NCBI GenBank assembly: GCA_008711295.1
Contig: VUYV01000015.1
Coordinates: 3,138,406 to 3,202,405 of the forward strand
From: Anarhynchus alexandrinus
Taxonomy: Eukaryota > Chordata > Aves > Charadriiformes > Charadriidae
DNA length: 64,000 nucleotides
Direction of reading: 5' to 3'
The translations under genes and the position numbers were made by a program. Position 1 is the first letter of the stretch. Each line of letters opens with the position of its first letter. Below, one piece after another: positions 20,243 to 33,615 of this stretch. The notes below the pieces were generated by a model. That model was not told where the DNA came from. It searched no databases and saw nothing but the letters and a program-made list of their open reading frames with translations.

Positions 20243-23200
20243 ATTTCTTCTCCTCATGTCCTTCGGTGTCTTGATTAATTTGGTTCTCAACATTCTGATT
20301 TTGTTCTGAGTGAGTACATGTTTGCTCCTGCTTTTCTCCTTCTTTTTTTTTTTTCTTAGTTTAACACCTGCCTGACTACAATTATTTAGAATTATTTCCT
20401 TGCACTAATTTAGTTTTAATCAGAATAAACTAATTGGCCAAACCTAAAACTTTACGGAAGAATATACAAGTTTCAATTAAACTCTCATTTAAAAAGATTT
20501 TAATTCCCAGGATAATTTCTGGTCAGAAGCAAAAGTCTAAAGTAGCCACTAGCTAAGATGTATATTCGGTTTTGAATACAATTTCCCACGAGGGTGTTCT
20601 AATCTGCAGGATTATTTTTTTTTTTTAACTAATCAACTTTCAGCCTTTCTTATAAGTTTTCCAGTGGGCATGTTTGCTTACATATGGGTTTAGTTGTGGA
20701 TGTACAAATTAAGTAATAATTCAAAGTATAGTTTGGCATTCTATAGTGTATAAGAAAAAGTATTTGAGCCAATACAATTTTGGCATGTCTTTTTGGCACA
20801 CCTCACTTACCCTCATTTAAATATACAGCTATGCACATATACACAAATATGAAACTTTCAGCCAAATATGGCATAGGGAAATGCTTTTAAATAGGTATTT
20901 TTTTCATACGGGGAAATAATTTTGCACTCTGGTCTTTTCTAAACAGCTTGCGGGTCCAGAAGTTTTTCTCTAATTTCTGAAAGGCAAGTCATACAAAGTC
21001 TAAGACCTCTCATTTTTCACAGAACATGCACAAATTTTGTTGACTAAAGAATTATAATTTAAGGAGGACCATACTTACACTATTTTTCACTTCCAGAAAC
21101 TTTTCTTTTACGTGTCTTTACAAAACAGAAAGGATTTCCAAGAAAATTAGATGAGCAGTCTTCTGTTATAGCCTTCTTTTAAGATCCATGAAATGTCTTA
21201 TATACAGTGGGTGATGTTCCAGAAGCATTGCCATTAAAAAGAATATATGCCATCAGTAACAACTGAACAATCTCTGCATGCTGACTCCAGAATTTTCCAC
21301 AAGTTTTTATCCATGTCTGTAGTGCTTTGGTCTGGGAAGACTTCAGGCTGTCCTATTCTTCACATTTCAGAATATTGTTTCTAGTCCTGATAGTAAAATA
21401 ATCTCACAAATGTTGGCTGTCTTATTCAAATGGATATCTCATTTTACTCAGATTTGAGTAGAAACATTGTCCGCAACTGTACATTATATTTATATATTTA
21501 CAGTTTATTGTTCAACTGTGTCTTTAGACTGTTTTCCTCATTTTCCATATTAAAGATCTCTTGAGACCAGAAATGGCCAGGTATGCAGAATTCTTGTTTG
21601 TTCTTTTCTTTCTGACAGTATATCTGCTCATCACCTTGTCTCTAGTCATAGGGAACAGTGATTCAATGTGTAGTTTAAGGTAGCCATTAGCTACTAGTTT
21701 CCCTCTCCAATGCTTCCCTTGCCCTATCATTTTTTTAGTGGATTTTCCTTCCTAGTACCAAAGAGCACAGTCCTTGCTTGCCCAAGAATTTTTACACTCT
21801 ACAGTTCTTCATAAAATCCAAGAGATCTGGTGTTTACTCTTCCAGCGTAAAATCTTTTGGTTTTGAATACAGTTCAAATACAAAAGTTCTTTACACTTTT
21901 GAGAAGAAAATAAATAAATGAACAAATAAATAACTTCACTGTTCCAAGTCGAGCTAATATTTCACCACAATGTAACACAGTATTGTGTAGAACACAACTG
22001 GAAAAAAAAGTCATAATCCTTTGCAAAATCTTCTGTTTCATTCTTCATAAATTTCCTTCATAACTGGCTTGTTCAGTAGCACTCAATCTTTGCCTCTACC
22101 CCTTTATTAACAGTAGAGAATTAATAATTGATTGATAGCATCATAAATGAAATTAGGACCAGCATTGTAAATAAAGACCACCTCTGCACCCACCCCCCAT
22201 TTCAAATCATAGCAATACCCCTTAAACAGATCCTGACCCTGGAAGGAATCAGAGCCAATACAGTTTCACTAAAGCAGAATGTCCCCTACGTTAATACTGG
22301 TTTGTAAACTGCAGTTTCTGCAGGAAAAATTGCAGTTGGAATGAAGCTGGTTAAAGAAATGAACACTACTGCAAAGGAGATGCTGTTACAGTTAAGAACG
22401 TGTGTCTGTTTGGTGAGGGAGGGGGGAAGAGAAAAGCTGTTTCTCACGTACTGAAAACATTCAAAGCCTTGTGTATGTTTGGTATCATCCAAATGTAATT
22501 TGAGAAGCTCACTTCTAATCTAGTTTGGGCTCTGATGATAACGGCTTCAATTTATACAATCAGAGCCATTGCTGAGTGACTTTGCCTTCCCCTACATCAA
22601 AGGTAATTATTATTTTTATAGTTCAATTAGCAAACATTACATTTCTGTTTCCCTTGCAAAGATGGCACCACCTAATTTAACAATAACATACTTATCCCTG
22701 ATGCCCTCTCAGGGACATGATGTTATTATAATAGACTCTTCTGGACCTATTGATTCCTGGGAGCAAGTTTCCTTCCAATCTGCACCTTTCAACCCTTTTC
22801 TTTAAACTTACACTAATAGGGCAATTTGCCAGTTGTGATCATAGCTTGCATTTTTTTTTAAAGAAATCTATACAGCATTTTGCACCAGAACAGTGCTTTT
22901 AATACCTTTTTATCTTACTGACCAGAAAGAGCAAAGATGTGTCTGTTTCTTTGTATATAGATCCAAGCAAGAGACCATTTTCCTGTACTGTAATAATTAT
23001 TTTCCTGGGATTTCCAAAGAAGTTCATGTCCTGTCCTCAGATGAGACCAATAGTTCCCCTCCACGCTAAAAAAAATGTCACTCAAAAGCAGGAAAAGGAC
23101 TATTGCATTAGACCATCTCTAAGGAGATTTATCCAGAGCCTGTGAGACAGATCAGAACGTCTGATTTATTTACAGAGGTTTGACATTGGGTCACCCACCT

Positions 23201-26200
23201 CTCAAGTGAGCTTTCTAATCACTCATGCAGGTGAATGTCTATCAGTCACTCAGTCCACTATGTGTTGATATAGTTTCCTAAAATGGAATAGTCTTAAGTT
23301 AATTTCATGTATTTTTAGGCCTTAATACAGGATGCTTAGTTGCTCTGTCATCCCTGGAGAGTTAAATGTAAGAAAGAGGCAATTGCAAAGGTCAGTCAGA
23401 TTTTGGATGGGCTGAAACTACCTCCGGAGAAAAAACACCTCTCTGCTCTGAGTGCAGACTAGGTTAACTGGATTGAATCTATGACAATAACCCTTACAGA
23501 AAAGAATAAAATAACTAGCATAATTACCTTGTTTATTAGAATAGTCATCTGGAGCATGAATGTTTTTTCTCCTTGGCCTGATGCAATCAGAGCCAGATTT
23601 TTAGCTTGATCTTTCATAACATAATACCCTATTTTATTATGATGTGGGATCTTTTCTAGAGTTTGAGCTTTGCCCATAAATTCCACTGAGGATCTGAGAT
23701 GTTTGTCTAATGACAGTTTAGTTGAAACAAATATGACTCTGTTGGAAATTTATGACTCCAACAAAACATTTTCTCATTAAAAAGTCTGTTTTCAACTGGG
23801 AGCAGTGAAGGGAGAGAGCACGAACACTCAAAGTCCTAAGCAGTTTCTTAGGAGGCTCTTCTGTGTTCTGCAGGAATTGATCATAATTTATAGTTGCCCT
23901 AGGTACTCTGTATTGTACTTTTTATTTTCCCTGCTCCTGAGATGGTGGAGAATCCTGAGCAATATTGACAGGCTGCTTCTTGGGGTCACAAAGACTATTG
24001 CTTCATATTTTTCCTAACACCAGTTCAGCCAAAGCTTGTCTTACTCTTTCCTTTGTCATGACACAAGCAAGATATCCTGGTGTTATCTGAGAGACCCCCA
24101 TCACCTTGCTTCTGCCTTAACCTTTAGACTCCAGCTAAACGTGTTTAAGTAAGTCTTTGTCACGTTCCACTAGAGCATGTTTGCATTGATTATGCACAAT
24201 TATATCCTTGCATCATGGCTATTCACCTGTGCACACTAGCCCCCACCAGAGTGATTTATTACCAGCTAAATTGTTCCTAGCAGAAACCTGTTTATCACTG
24301 TCACATGTGCAAGCAGCAGATATGAGTATCTGTATGATCAACTTCTGTGTGTGTGTGCACGGGCATGAGTGTGTGTATGTGAAGATGTGTAACCTGGGGG
24401 TAGAGGAAGGCATGCAGGCTCGTGGACATTTCTGATTAACTCTGTAAAATCCATCCCCAGTACTATACTACCCATCACGGCTTTCCAGTTTCATGCCATT
24501 TCTTGCACAAAAATTGGTGATTACAGAAATCTCTGTTGATCCTGATGTAACTTTATTGATCCCTTTCAACCTCCATCCATATAATGTCATTGAGCAGGTT
24601 CTTAAGGAAACAAGACAATTAATCAGAATACCAGTTAATTAAAGATCCACAATGACACTGGAAACCTTCAGAAATGATGGAAGGACCTTGGAAAATAGGG
24701 ACATTTTGACTTTCAGGAAACATACTTGCTTTAGGTTGTCCTAGCACTTCTCTCTCTCAGATATTAACAGTATTGGACAACTCAGGGGATTGTTTAACTC
24801 CCCACAGAAAACGATCCTTTGTTGTTACGTGTGCCTTACTGCTCTTCCATGAGCAAACAAAGGTGCAAAAAGACATAGTAATGATTTGTTTCATATCAAA
24901 TTTTAAGTAAAGATACATCATAGAGTGTTGAAGGAATTGCTGTCTTAACATTTTACAAGCCAGATCTTACACTGAAATATCTTAAAGAAGCCAGCTGAAT
25001 GACAACGTACTACAGAGGATAGGAGCCTAGATGTGCTCTTCCCCACCTTCGCTTTCTTTTGTTTCACAGCACACTGCCTCTCCACTTAAAATCTTGTGCT
25101 TAGTTGTACCTAGTTGTCTCCCTTTCTGATGCAATGGCTGTCAGTGATCCTCCACTGAACTGGTGGTCTCAGACCAGTGACCACAACATCAAAGTGCACA
25201 TCACACATCTGGCACTGCCTGGTACCTTGGTTGGCACTCCCAGCTGAGTGGTGGAGGATCTGCTCTCTTGCTCTGAGAAATGATGCCTGAAGAACAGTTT
25301 TGCTACATGATGGTAAAGTGTATATGTATGTGATGTACAAAGGTTTCAGGGCAGGGAGTGAAGCTCCTGCTTTGCCCCGTACCTTTTCAGTGACTAAACC
25401 CATGCAGACTAGCCCCTGATGTGAAATGCAGGCAGTGAGCAAGGTCTAGATTCAGGCTTTCCTGAGGTCTGTGAACAGGCTGGATCTATTTGATCTGGAT
25501 CTATTTGATAAATGTGTCTCCATGGTACACTTGGCAATGGCTTAAAGTAAATAAATACGTTTAATTTGTTGATGCATGAAACATATAGGCAGTTCAGCCC
25601 AGTGGCCTAGAAGCACCATGTCCTCTGCAACCAGAGTGAAACACAGAGGATTACTCATTCCAAATCTGAAATGAATGCGTCATATCCATTTTGTTCCAGA
25701 AAGTAATTGACATTTAACTGGTTTTAATGCACAGATTGCCAAACTGTGCTGCCAAATTATTATAGCTCCAGAGCTGATGAAGTTTTTTGAAATACTAACA
25801 CTGAGTTTTATGGGATTTGGCAAAACCATCCACCATCCAAGTGTCAGAACTTCTGAGGAAGATCTATATTTCATAGCTAGCATGATACTATCCCAGATAG
25901 TTTTAAAGCCAGATTATGCTCTTTTTGTTCAAAATGACTTGTTCAAAGGCCTAGACAGTCATCAAATGTTGGACAATTGAGAATGTTGGGTTTGTTCTGA
26001 ATGCTCTCTAACTCATGTTTTGTAAGATGGATTTTTTTTGATGCTCCATATCTGTGTCTTATTCAAACTTTGCTTCTGGAAATCCTTTAAAAAAGAAACT
26101 TCTCTGCCCAATGGGCAGAAAAATATTTCCCAAGCTTGCTGTTTAACAGTACAGAAAGAAAGGTATTTGAAAACATCCAAAAGCAGATTCTGCATGGCTA

Positions 26201-27541
26201 TAGTTAGATATCTATGTTGGACAGATAAGAATTTTTCCTGCAGGACTTCAGAGTCACATAAAACACCTGAAAGTTAGGTACAAATTAGATACCTAACTTA
26301 CGCAGGATAGGTTCCATTACAGACCATTGCAGAGAGATAACTTGCTTTTATTTGAGTCACAGCAAAAGGAATCTCACAACTTTAATCTTTTTATCTAAAT
26401 TACTTACTTGGAATTTGCTTTGTTCTTGGCACGAAGGAGCTCAGACTGACTGTACTTTCGGCTGGATTTGCAATAGCCGTGTTTTTACTTAAAAATTAAT
26501 ATTGACTGGCTAAGGACAGATGATTTATTATGTAATTCTGTAATAATTTCTTTTTCTGCATTGGTTAATTTCTGTTATGGAAGTGGAAAGATGCTGCATT
26601 AGCAGCTAATGAGTTTTTTTTTTTTTTAAAAATATTCAGAAGTACTCAGAGATGGAAATAGGCATCTTCCATGGTGCAGAGAGGGATATATCAAAATAAA
26701 CAAACCCTAAAAAGACTCCCTTTGAAAATATTTAAAAAAAAAAATCTGTGTCTAATTGTATCAGCCAACCAAATTGAACCTTGGTAGAAACTAAAATATT
26801 TCTTGGGTAACATTGCAATCCAGATTCAAAAACTTAAATCTAAGTTTCTGCATTATATATGTCCTAGCTATCTATACCCCTTTAGAGACTCTGCCGTTGA
26901 GTCCAGTCCAGAAGACACAATATAGTCTACACAGATATACAGACATCCTGAAGCAACTACCTCCAGTGATGTGGCTGGACAGCAGGATCATTGAGCAGTT
27001 AGCTGTGTAAACTGTACAGTTCGTATACAACCATGTAGTGTCATAACTCCACACTATCTGCAACGTCAGTTTAGGGTTAGAAGATATAATACAGGGCCTC
27101 CTGAAGACTCATTTTCTTCTGGAGTATCAGTAGGACATCTAAAATGTCACTAGTCATTTACAGTGGTTAAAGTGTACCTTCATGACTAAATGGTCAGTGA
27201 CAACACTGGGAATTTGAATACCAGTCTAACAAGAATCTCACAGATACTTGAATCTGATACCAAATCCCACATGGTGACTTACTCAAATTTTCTCATTGTG
27301 TTTCAGGCCATGATGTGCTGGGCTGAAAACTGAAGTTTCCTCAGCCCTGTCTTTTAAGAGGCATTGAATGTTTCCCGCCAGGGCTGCAGTCTGAACTCTC
27401 ACTTTCTTGGAAACTCTTGATATGCAGATAGTAATTCCATGAGAGAATAGATTGTCTTTTCTGGGATGATTTTTTACTGTGTGTAGCTCATTTTCTAATT
27501 CTATTGCATTCCTGTGGCATGAGGACCGTATTAGAGGACAA

Positions 27542-27590
27542 ATACTAAATACCACTTCTACTACCACTACTACTACTACCACCACCACCT
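27542..27590. repeat. Triplet repeat (ACC/ACT)n
   Basis: About sixteen ACC, ACT or CTA-type triplets in a row. On the minus strand it would encode a run of valines, which is why a spurious poly-Val frame appears there. Confidence 0.9.
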
Positions 27591-28330
27591 TATAACTTGC
27601 AATAATTTCCTGGCATAGAATATATTGAACACATTTACTTAGAAAAAGTAGATGTTTTTCTGGGAGTGGATGGATGATTTTTCTTGGTAATTTTTGCTAT
27701 ATTCTTTAATTTTGTCTTTGTTTGGTATTGTAGTAAAGATGTATATGTAAGTTCCCTCCTATATCAGAGGAGGCGGTCAGCTGCACAAAGGTTTCAATAG
27801 TCAAATGATTAAATTAAAGTTCTATAATTTAAAATGTTATTATCTAGACTTAGGACAGAGAGACTTCTGGGCTCTCTTGATGCAGTGTGGATGTGGAGTT
27901 TTATAGCATCAGCGTATAGAGAGAGTGATATAAGGAGGCCATTACTTACTCTAGGAAGGACAATCTTTTGCCAGTAATAGCTGTTACTCAGGAAACAGAC
28001 ACCACCTGCCTTGAATCTATGATAAAATATTTGTTGGACTCCAGCACTTAGAGGTAGTGGGCTGTAAAATGTCAGTAAATCAAATTATTAACATTCTTTT
28101 ATTAAGTAGGGATATTTAGGAATTTGAAGCTGTCTGAAGATGGCAAGGTATCTACTAAATGTAAGGAAGAGTTAAGGACTAAATAATAGAAGGTTAACTT
28201 AAAATAGAATAAACTCAAGTTAACATTTGCCAGCAGGAATTTGGAGTAGAGGGAGAATTACCTATCTGTTTGCCTTATCTATAATTTATGAGGCATCCTA
28301 CCAAAATTTTGCAAAAAACAGGGGGAGAAT

Positions 28331-28362
28331 ATATATATTTTTATCTATATATATAAAAAATA
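28331..28362. repeat. (AT)n microsatellite
   Basis: Two short blocks of AT/TA dinucleotides separated by TTTTTATC, followed by an A run. Confidence 0.8.
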
Positions 28363-29389
28363 ACTTTTAACAGCTAAGGTGAATGCGTTTGGAGAATTTT
28401 CTATATTTGTGCAAGGTTGTTCGACTTTCTAATTATCTATAGAGAAACATTTTCATTATTTGAACAGAGCTGATTATCGACCTGCTCCAAAGTCAATCAA
28501 AAGTCAACAGAAAGATAAAGTGCCATTTTTCTCTGTCTAGCAAGACTAGAAAAACTTATCTCTTTTCATATGTTGATTATACTACCTGAGCATTCTTCAT
28601 GCATTAATTGATTTACCTTGCAAAAAGCTTAGCTCCCTCTGGGTAGAGAGCTAAAAGACACATTGACTTGTCCAAAATATGAAAAAAATATCTTTGGCAG
28701 AGCCAAAGCTTGAATCGAGGTATTCAAAATCCTAATCACGATGCTTTTTCTTCTCTTTTCTAAGTATGTGCTACTATCATCCATAGATTTTATATTGGTG
28801 TTTTTTTCCTGTAGGCTACCTAAAGGAAACATCTTTGTGTTGTGGTTGCAGAGCATATCCAGTCATTCCACCTCAGCTGGCAAACAGTAATTCATTAATA
28901 TCTCGAGACCTGATTGTTTATGAGCATCTGTACATATTCTGAATCTTAGATACACATAGACATAGCTTCATAGTAGGTTCTCAAACTAATTTACAGTGAC
29001 TAAGGAATTAATGTCAGCACATAGATTTTGAGTAGAATAATATCAATATATAGCTGGTGAAAGAGAATCATGCACAAATAATGTGTCTAATACAATACAG
29101 AAAAGTTTTGGAGAGATAAGAAACAAAATATATATCTGACTGCCAATTTTTCTTCTTTACTGTTAAGGTAGAGAGTAACCATAGTCCAGGGAATTTCCAC
29201 AGGAGAAGAGACAGAGGGAATGAAGGCTCCTTAATATGAAAAAGGAGAAGTTATTATGTATTTCACAAAGGAAATAGATAAATGGGCAATAGAGATCAAG
29301 CTTATTAAACATAATTTAATACAGATCTCTGCTTCACATTTATAGAGGGTTGGGTTATAACAGAATTAAAAGGCAAAAAAAAAAGTTTG

Positions 29390-30099
29390 TGTTGTGGTTT
29401 CGACTGGACTGGCCACTGAGGCAGAATGGCAGATGCTCTTCCCCATCTCTCTCTGAGGAGAGGCAGGAGAGAGAGAAAGACTTATGAGTTTAGAAGGAAC
29501 TAAACTGCTTTAATGAATTATCAATAGAATAAAAATAAAATAATGAAATACATAAAAAACCATATCAAGCTCCCAGGATGATGGTCAGGCCATTGGCTGG
29601 CACTGGGGAAGTCCCAGACTGGACTCAGTGACGGACGGGAACTGGATTCCAGATCTGGATTCAGGATTGGGATCAAAGACAGACAAACAGATAGAGTCCT
29701 TCTCAGATGCCGACCATTGCAGAAAGCGAGCTGATCCTTTGATCCCTCAGCTTTATACTGAACATGAGGCAAATGGGATGGAATAACCTGTTGGTCAGTT
29801 TTGTGTCACCTGTCCTGTCTGCTCCTCCCGCCAGGTGGGACCCCACTGCGCTTTTCCGCTTCTGACCGTCCAATGGGGCAAAAAACAAAGTTTGCTGCTC
29901 TTGGGTGTTATAAAAATAAGTATAAGCAAGAGCCCCTCTGCATACTATTCCTTGGCATCAACTATAAAAATAGGTCTTATCACTCTGAGAACAAACAGTT
30001 TTTGCACAATATGCTGTTAATTTCAGTAGTTAGAAGAGGCTTAGCTAAAAAGTAGTTACTGAACAGAAAATTGGTTCTGTTTTACCTCAAACCAGGACA
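29390..30099 (-). mobile_element. Solo LTR of a second avian ERV family, antisense
   Basis: On the minus strand the element begins TGTCCTGGTTTGAGG and ends GAAACCACAACA, with TG...CA termini and a length of 710 bp. A TATAAAG box is at 29751-29757 (minus strand) and an ATTAAA polyadenylation signal at 29509-29514 (minus strand), in proper order. The flanks are GTTTG on the left and GCTTG on the right, a 5-bp target duplication with one transition. No internal retroviral sequence flanks it, so it is a solo LTR. Its ends resemble those of the LTRs at 8291 and 9290 but the body differs. Confidence 0.85.
29751..29757 (-). promoter_or_regulatory. TATA box of the antisense LTR
   Basis: TATAAAG on the minus strand, about 240 bp upstream of the ATTAAA signal and roughly 340 bp into the LTR, as expected at the U3/R border. 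Confidence 0.55.
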
Positions 30100-31019
30100 G
30101 CTTGTGAGAACAAAAGCACTAATCAAACTCATCCTTGTGTAAATATATTTGATTTGGGGAGCCAGGAGAATTGTATTCTTTTAAACAAAATCTAGTTCTC
30201 TATTTTTGAAAAAAATACAGATATTTGTTGCTCCACTTCAGTTCTTTGGCATCTCTAATTTCATCTAGAAGTATCCCATTTAAAAGAAAGCACGCTCATG
30301 TATTTCTTTATTTGTAAATGAAAACAACCTAAATGAGAAATAGTGAGAAAGATTTCCCTAAGAAGTGTCACACTAAGGACGATGTGACTTTCCTGGGGCT
30401 GACATGATAATACTTGGATCAGAGACCAATTGGCTAAATAATTCCTCAGGTGGGTGTTCCAGACATCACTGGACACTCTTCATGACTATTTGATTGTTTT
30501 GTGGTTCCTAGGAATAACATTTCAGGGACAGGTTATAAACCTCCAATTCATTTGACTTCATCCACAAGTAATCTCTGTCCCCCTTTCTCTCTTTCCCTCT
30601 CTTTTAATCTTTCTGGGAGTTCTGTACTTCTCCCACACAAAGTGACTCTGCATTATCATGTCCACTTGATCTCTTTAAACTGTAATACATTTTTGTTTGA
30701 CCAAGGACAGACACTGCCACAGAATGCCAGTATTCCCAAGCCTGTGAGACTGACTTGATTTTCTGATCAGAAGGCTTTATCTCAAGCGCATAGGCTGCCA
30801 AAAGGTAGGGTACAGTAAAATTCAGTACCCTACAATCTGCAGATATGATGGAATAGGTTTTTCATTAGGTTGCATGGGGAATAAAAGAGAGGTATTCCTT
30901 TATAACCACCACCACCCTCTTTTTTTTCTCTTCAGTTGTAATAAATTGGCTTGTTTACTCTGGTTTGACCATTGTTTTTGTTCCCTTGACATGTTAGCTA
31001 CTATCAACTGTAAAAAGTA

Positions 31020-31300
31020 TTCTTTGTCTCCTTTCCTTTCCTTCCTTCCTTCCTTCCTTCCTCTCTTTCTTTCTCTCTCTTTCTTTCTCGCTCTCTGTTT
31101 CTCTCTCTCCCTCTCTCCATCTCTCTTCTCCCTCCCTTCTTCCTTCCCTCCCTCCCTTTGTTCCTTTGTTCATTTGTTTGTTCTTTCCTTCCTTCTGTCC
31201 TTCCTTCCTTTCTCTTTCCCTCTTTCTTTCTCTCTGTCTTTCCCTCTCTCTCTCCTTCTCTCTCCATCTCTCTCTCCCTCCCTCCCTTCATTCTTCTTAC
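31020..31300. repeat. Long polypyrimidine tract, (CTTT)n/(CCTT)n/(CT)n
   Basis: Roughly 280 bases are almost entirely C and T on the plus strand, with a few G or A interruptions. Units include CCTT, CTTT, CTCT and CCCT. The 153-codon frame over it (30874-31335) is Ser/Leu/Phe-rich low complexity, and the opposite frame is Arg/Glu/Lys-rich; neither is a gene. Long homopurine-homopyrimidine tracts can adopt triplex (H-DNA) forms. Confidence 0.95.
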
Positions 31301-32874
31301 TCCCCAATCGTCAATGTGTTAGATATGAACAATAACTATATAATCACCTCTAGAAACTCTATTAATTAAAAATAGTTTCTGATTATTTCCTGTACTGGAA
31401 GAAGTTGACATTATGGCTGCTTTAGTATAGATTGCACAGTAAAATCAGTTGTACAAGTCTAACACTGCCTACTAGGAAGACTAAGGAAAGAATATAGAAA
31501 TTTCATCCCCTTAAGGCATTCACCCCATCTGAACAGCTGAGGTGATAAACGCTCTGTAGATATGACAGCCAGCCAGCCAGAAAGGTTACAGCACTTGATG
31601 TGTTCCTTTTACACCATAATGATTTCCTGGCCCACCTTACTTCCCTGAAATATAACAGTACGCTTTACCTAAAGAACTGGAATGTATCCTTTGTAATGAT
31701 ATATTATGACTCTGAATAAATCTTTGAAGTGGTACAGGTTCTCAGCTGCAAAAGCAAACCTCTAGCAAGATGTTTTCCAAACTGTAAGATTTTAGAGTGT
31801 GAGCTGAAATTTTTGCTAAACTGCTTCCTCTTACTCTCTAGTTCAAAAGTCTCATGCCTGTCAAATCAGAAAGAAAAGATTTTTCAGTAGTAATTTCAAC
31901 TGAGTAACTACTCAGCTGAGTAGTCTCCAACTGAGGACAGCATATGTTTGGGTGATTTTTTTTTTTTACTAATGTAGCAGCTATTGAGTTGAATATGAGA
32001 GTAATTTTCTGAATATTACTGAAGTTGTTGAAGTAGATACTGATTTGGTTTCTCATGCTTTAATACATTTTAAATAAATTATTTAAAAGGAAGTTCAAAC
32101 AGGAAAAGATTAAAAAGAGAATAGCCCTAATGACAGCAAGAACAAAAACAATAGCAGAGAGTAAAAAAAGTGGAGTAATGTAGTAACTTGGTAAGATTCT
32201 ATTTGAATAAGAACTTGAGTACTGAGTGAAAGTGTATATTAATTCTTGTCAGCTCTTCTCCCTTGCTTAGGTTTAATGGGAACTAACCTAGAAAAGTTTT
32301 GACATGGAAAAAAGAGTTCCTGTGGCCTCTGTTTGTCCTTAGAAATGTTTAGTGTTGCAAGACCTGTCCTTTCCTCCCTTTCCCCTTTGTTTGTTTAAGA
32401 GGGTTTCATTGGATTTCTTGCATATCATGTCGCTTGGGTTTACAAAATATTGGCAAAGCTTTATAATAAGTAGCAAATCATTATTACGTGCTTTGGTGTT
32501 CATTGTAATACAATTAATCATCGCAAATTTGCTTTGGTATATTCAAGTGGATGAAATAGCTAATTTCAAAGATAGCTTAATTCAGAAAACCTTCCAATTT
32601 ATTTTTATACTCTCACCTTTAAGGGCACAGACAATATATTGTGCACGAGCTACATTGAGTAGGCATTATTAGATACATGATGGACAGGATGGAATAACTA
32701 ACCAGTGTAGCATTCAGTTTCATATTGTTGATAATTTATTTACTGCTAAAGAGTAAGTAATGAGACCATTTAAGTTGCGTACGCTAGAGCTATATTAACC
32801 TTCCCAGAAAAATGGAAGGGAGAGATATGCTTGACATCCCAATCAGATATGGTTTAATGGCCTGCTACATGGCC

Positions 32875-32897
32875 TTATTTATTTATTTATTTATTTG
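32875..32897. repeat. (TTTA)n microsatellite
   Basis: About five to six TTTA units in a row, followed by a G/T-rich patch. Confidence 0.85.
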
Positions 32898-33540
32898 GGT
32901 TTTTGTTTGTTAGTTTTTTGCTGAAGTCTCATGGGAAATTTAGTGGAGAATAAAAAGCAAGGTCTCACTGCCAGCTCTGCACCACCTTCAGAGAGGAAAA
33001 GCATAGCAGCTGTTCTTCTACATGCAAGGAGATTGGTTAAACGTATAGGGCTGTGGGATATATCACATTATGAGATCTGGCAAGATTCACTCAGGCAGTA
33101 ACTCTAGATGTGACTCTATGACTTCCATAATTCTGATATAGTGGTTAGGCTTTTAACCATGGACTCCAGATGAATCAGCTTAATTTCTTCGTGGTCTTAT
33201 TAAAAAAAAAAATAGTGGAGTAAGTTATTATTTTTAGCTATTTTTTTTCCCCAGAGTATCTCATGTTTTTTGCACATCAGCAAAGCTCATGGCAGGATTT
33301 AGAAGGAATCCTGACTTTGTTTCTGGAAGGCCTATCCTAGAGATGGGGACCCCGATTTGCCCCTCTGGTTTCTCTGCAAAACTACTATTCATGTCAATCT
33401 CACTGTTTCTTAATAATTCTTAATAAATATATGGTCTTGGCATACCGAAGGTGTTTCCTTTTTACTTTTCTTTTTCTTAAGGGGAGAGAATTATGGTTCA
33501 ACTCAAATAAACCCCAAATCTTAGCCAAACCTGAGTCCCA

Positions 33541-33615
33541 GTTGTTTTGTTTTTTTCTTTCTTTTTTTCTTTGATTTGTTTGTTGGTTTGCTGTTGGTTT
33601 GGTTGTTGGGTATTT
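33541..33615. repeat. T-rich / (GTTT)n tract
   Basis: T-rich low-complexity sequence with GTTT and GTTGG words. It generates a Lys/Gln/Asn-rich spurious frame on the minus strand. Confidence 0.8.

Larger units (their letters stand above)
20243..29389. other. Long unique non-coding stretch
   Basis: No gene recognised in about 9 kb. It includes short homopolymers, a GT-rich patch at about 24342-24382, a triplet repeat at 27542-27590 and an AT microsatellite near 28331. The longest frame is 110 codons (minus strand, 25110-25442). It has no motif I recognise and no supporting splice pattern. The segment 22510-22640 is repeat-free with homeodomain-like words and might be regulatory; the evidence is weak. 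Confidence 0.6.

Noticed and set aside
25110..25442. 110-codon minus-strand frame with a Cys-x-x-Cys pair
   Set aside because: The single CQMC motif is not enough to call a zinc-binding protein, and no splice context or family match is seen.
27283..27588. 101-codon minus-strand frame beginning with a valine run
   Set aside because: The valine run comes from the ACC/ACT triplet repeat; the rest has no motif.
30874..31335. 153-codon open frame on the plus strand and a 95-codon frame opposite
   Set aside because: Both are produced by the long pyrimidine tract; the peptides are Ser/Leu/Phe-rich or Arg/Glu/Lys-rich low complexity.
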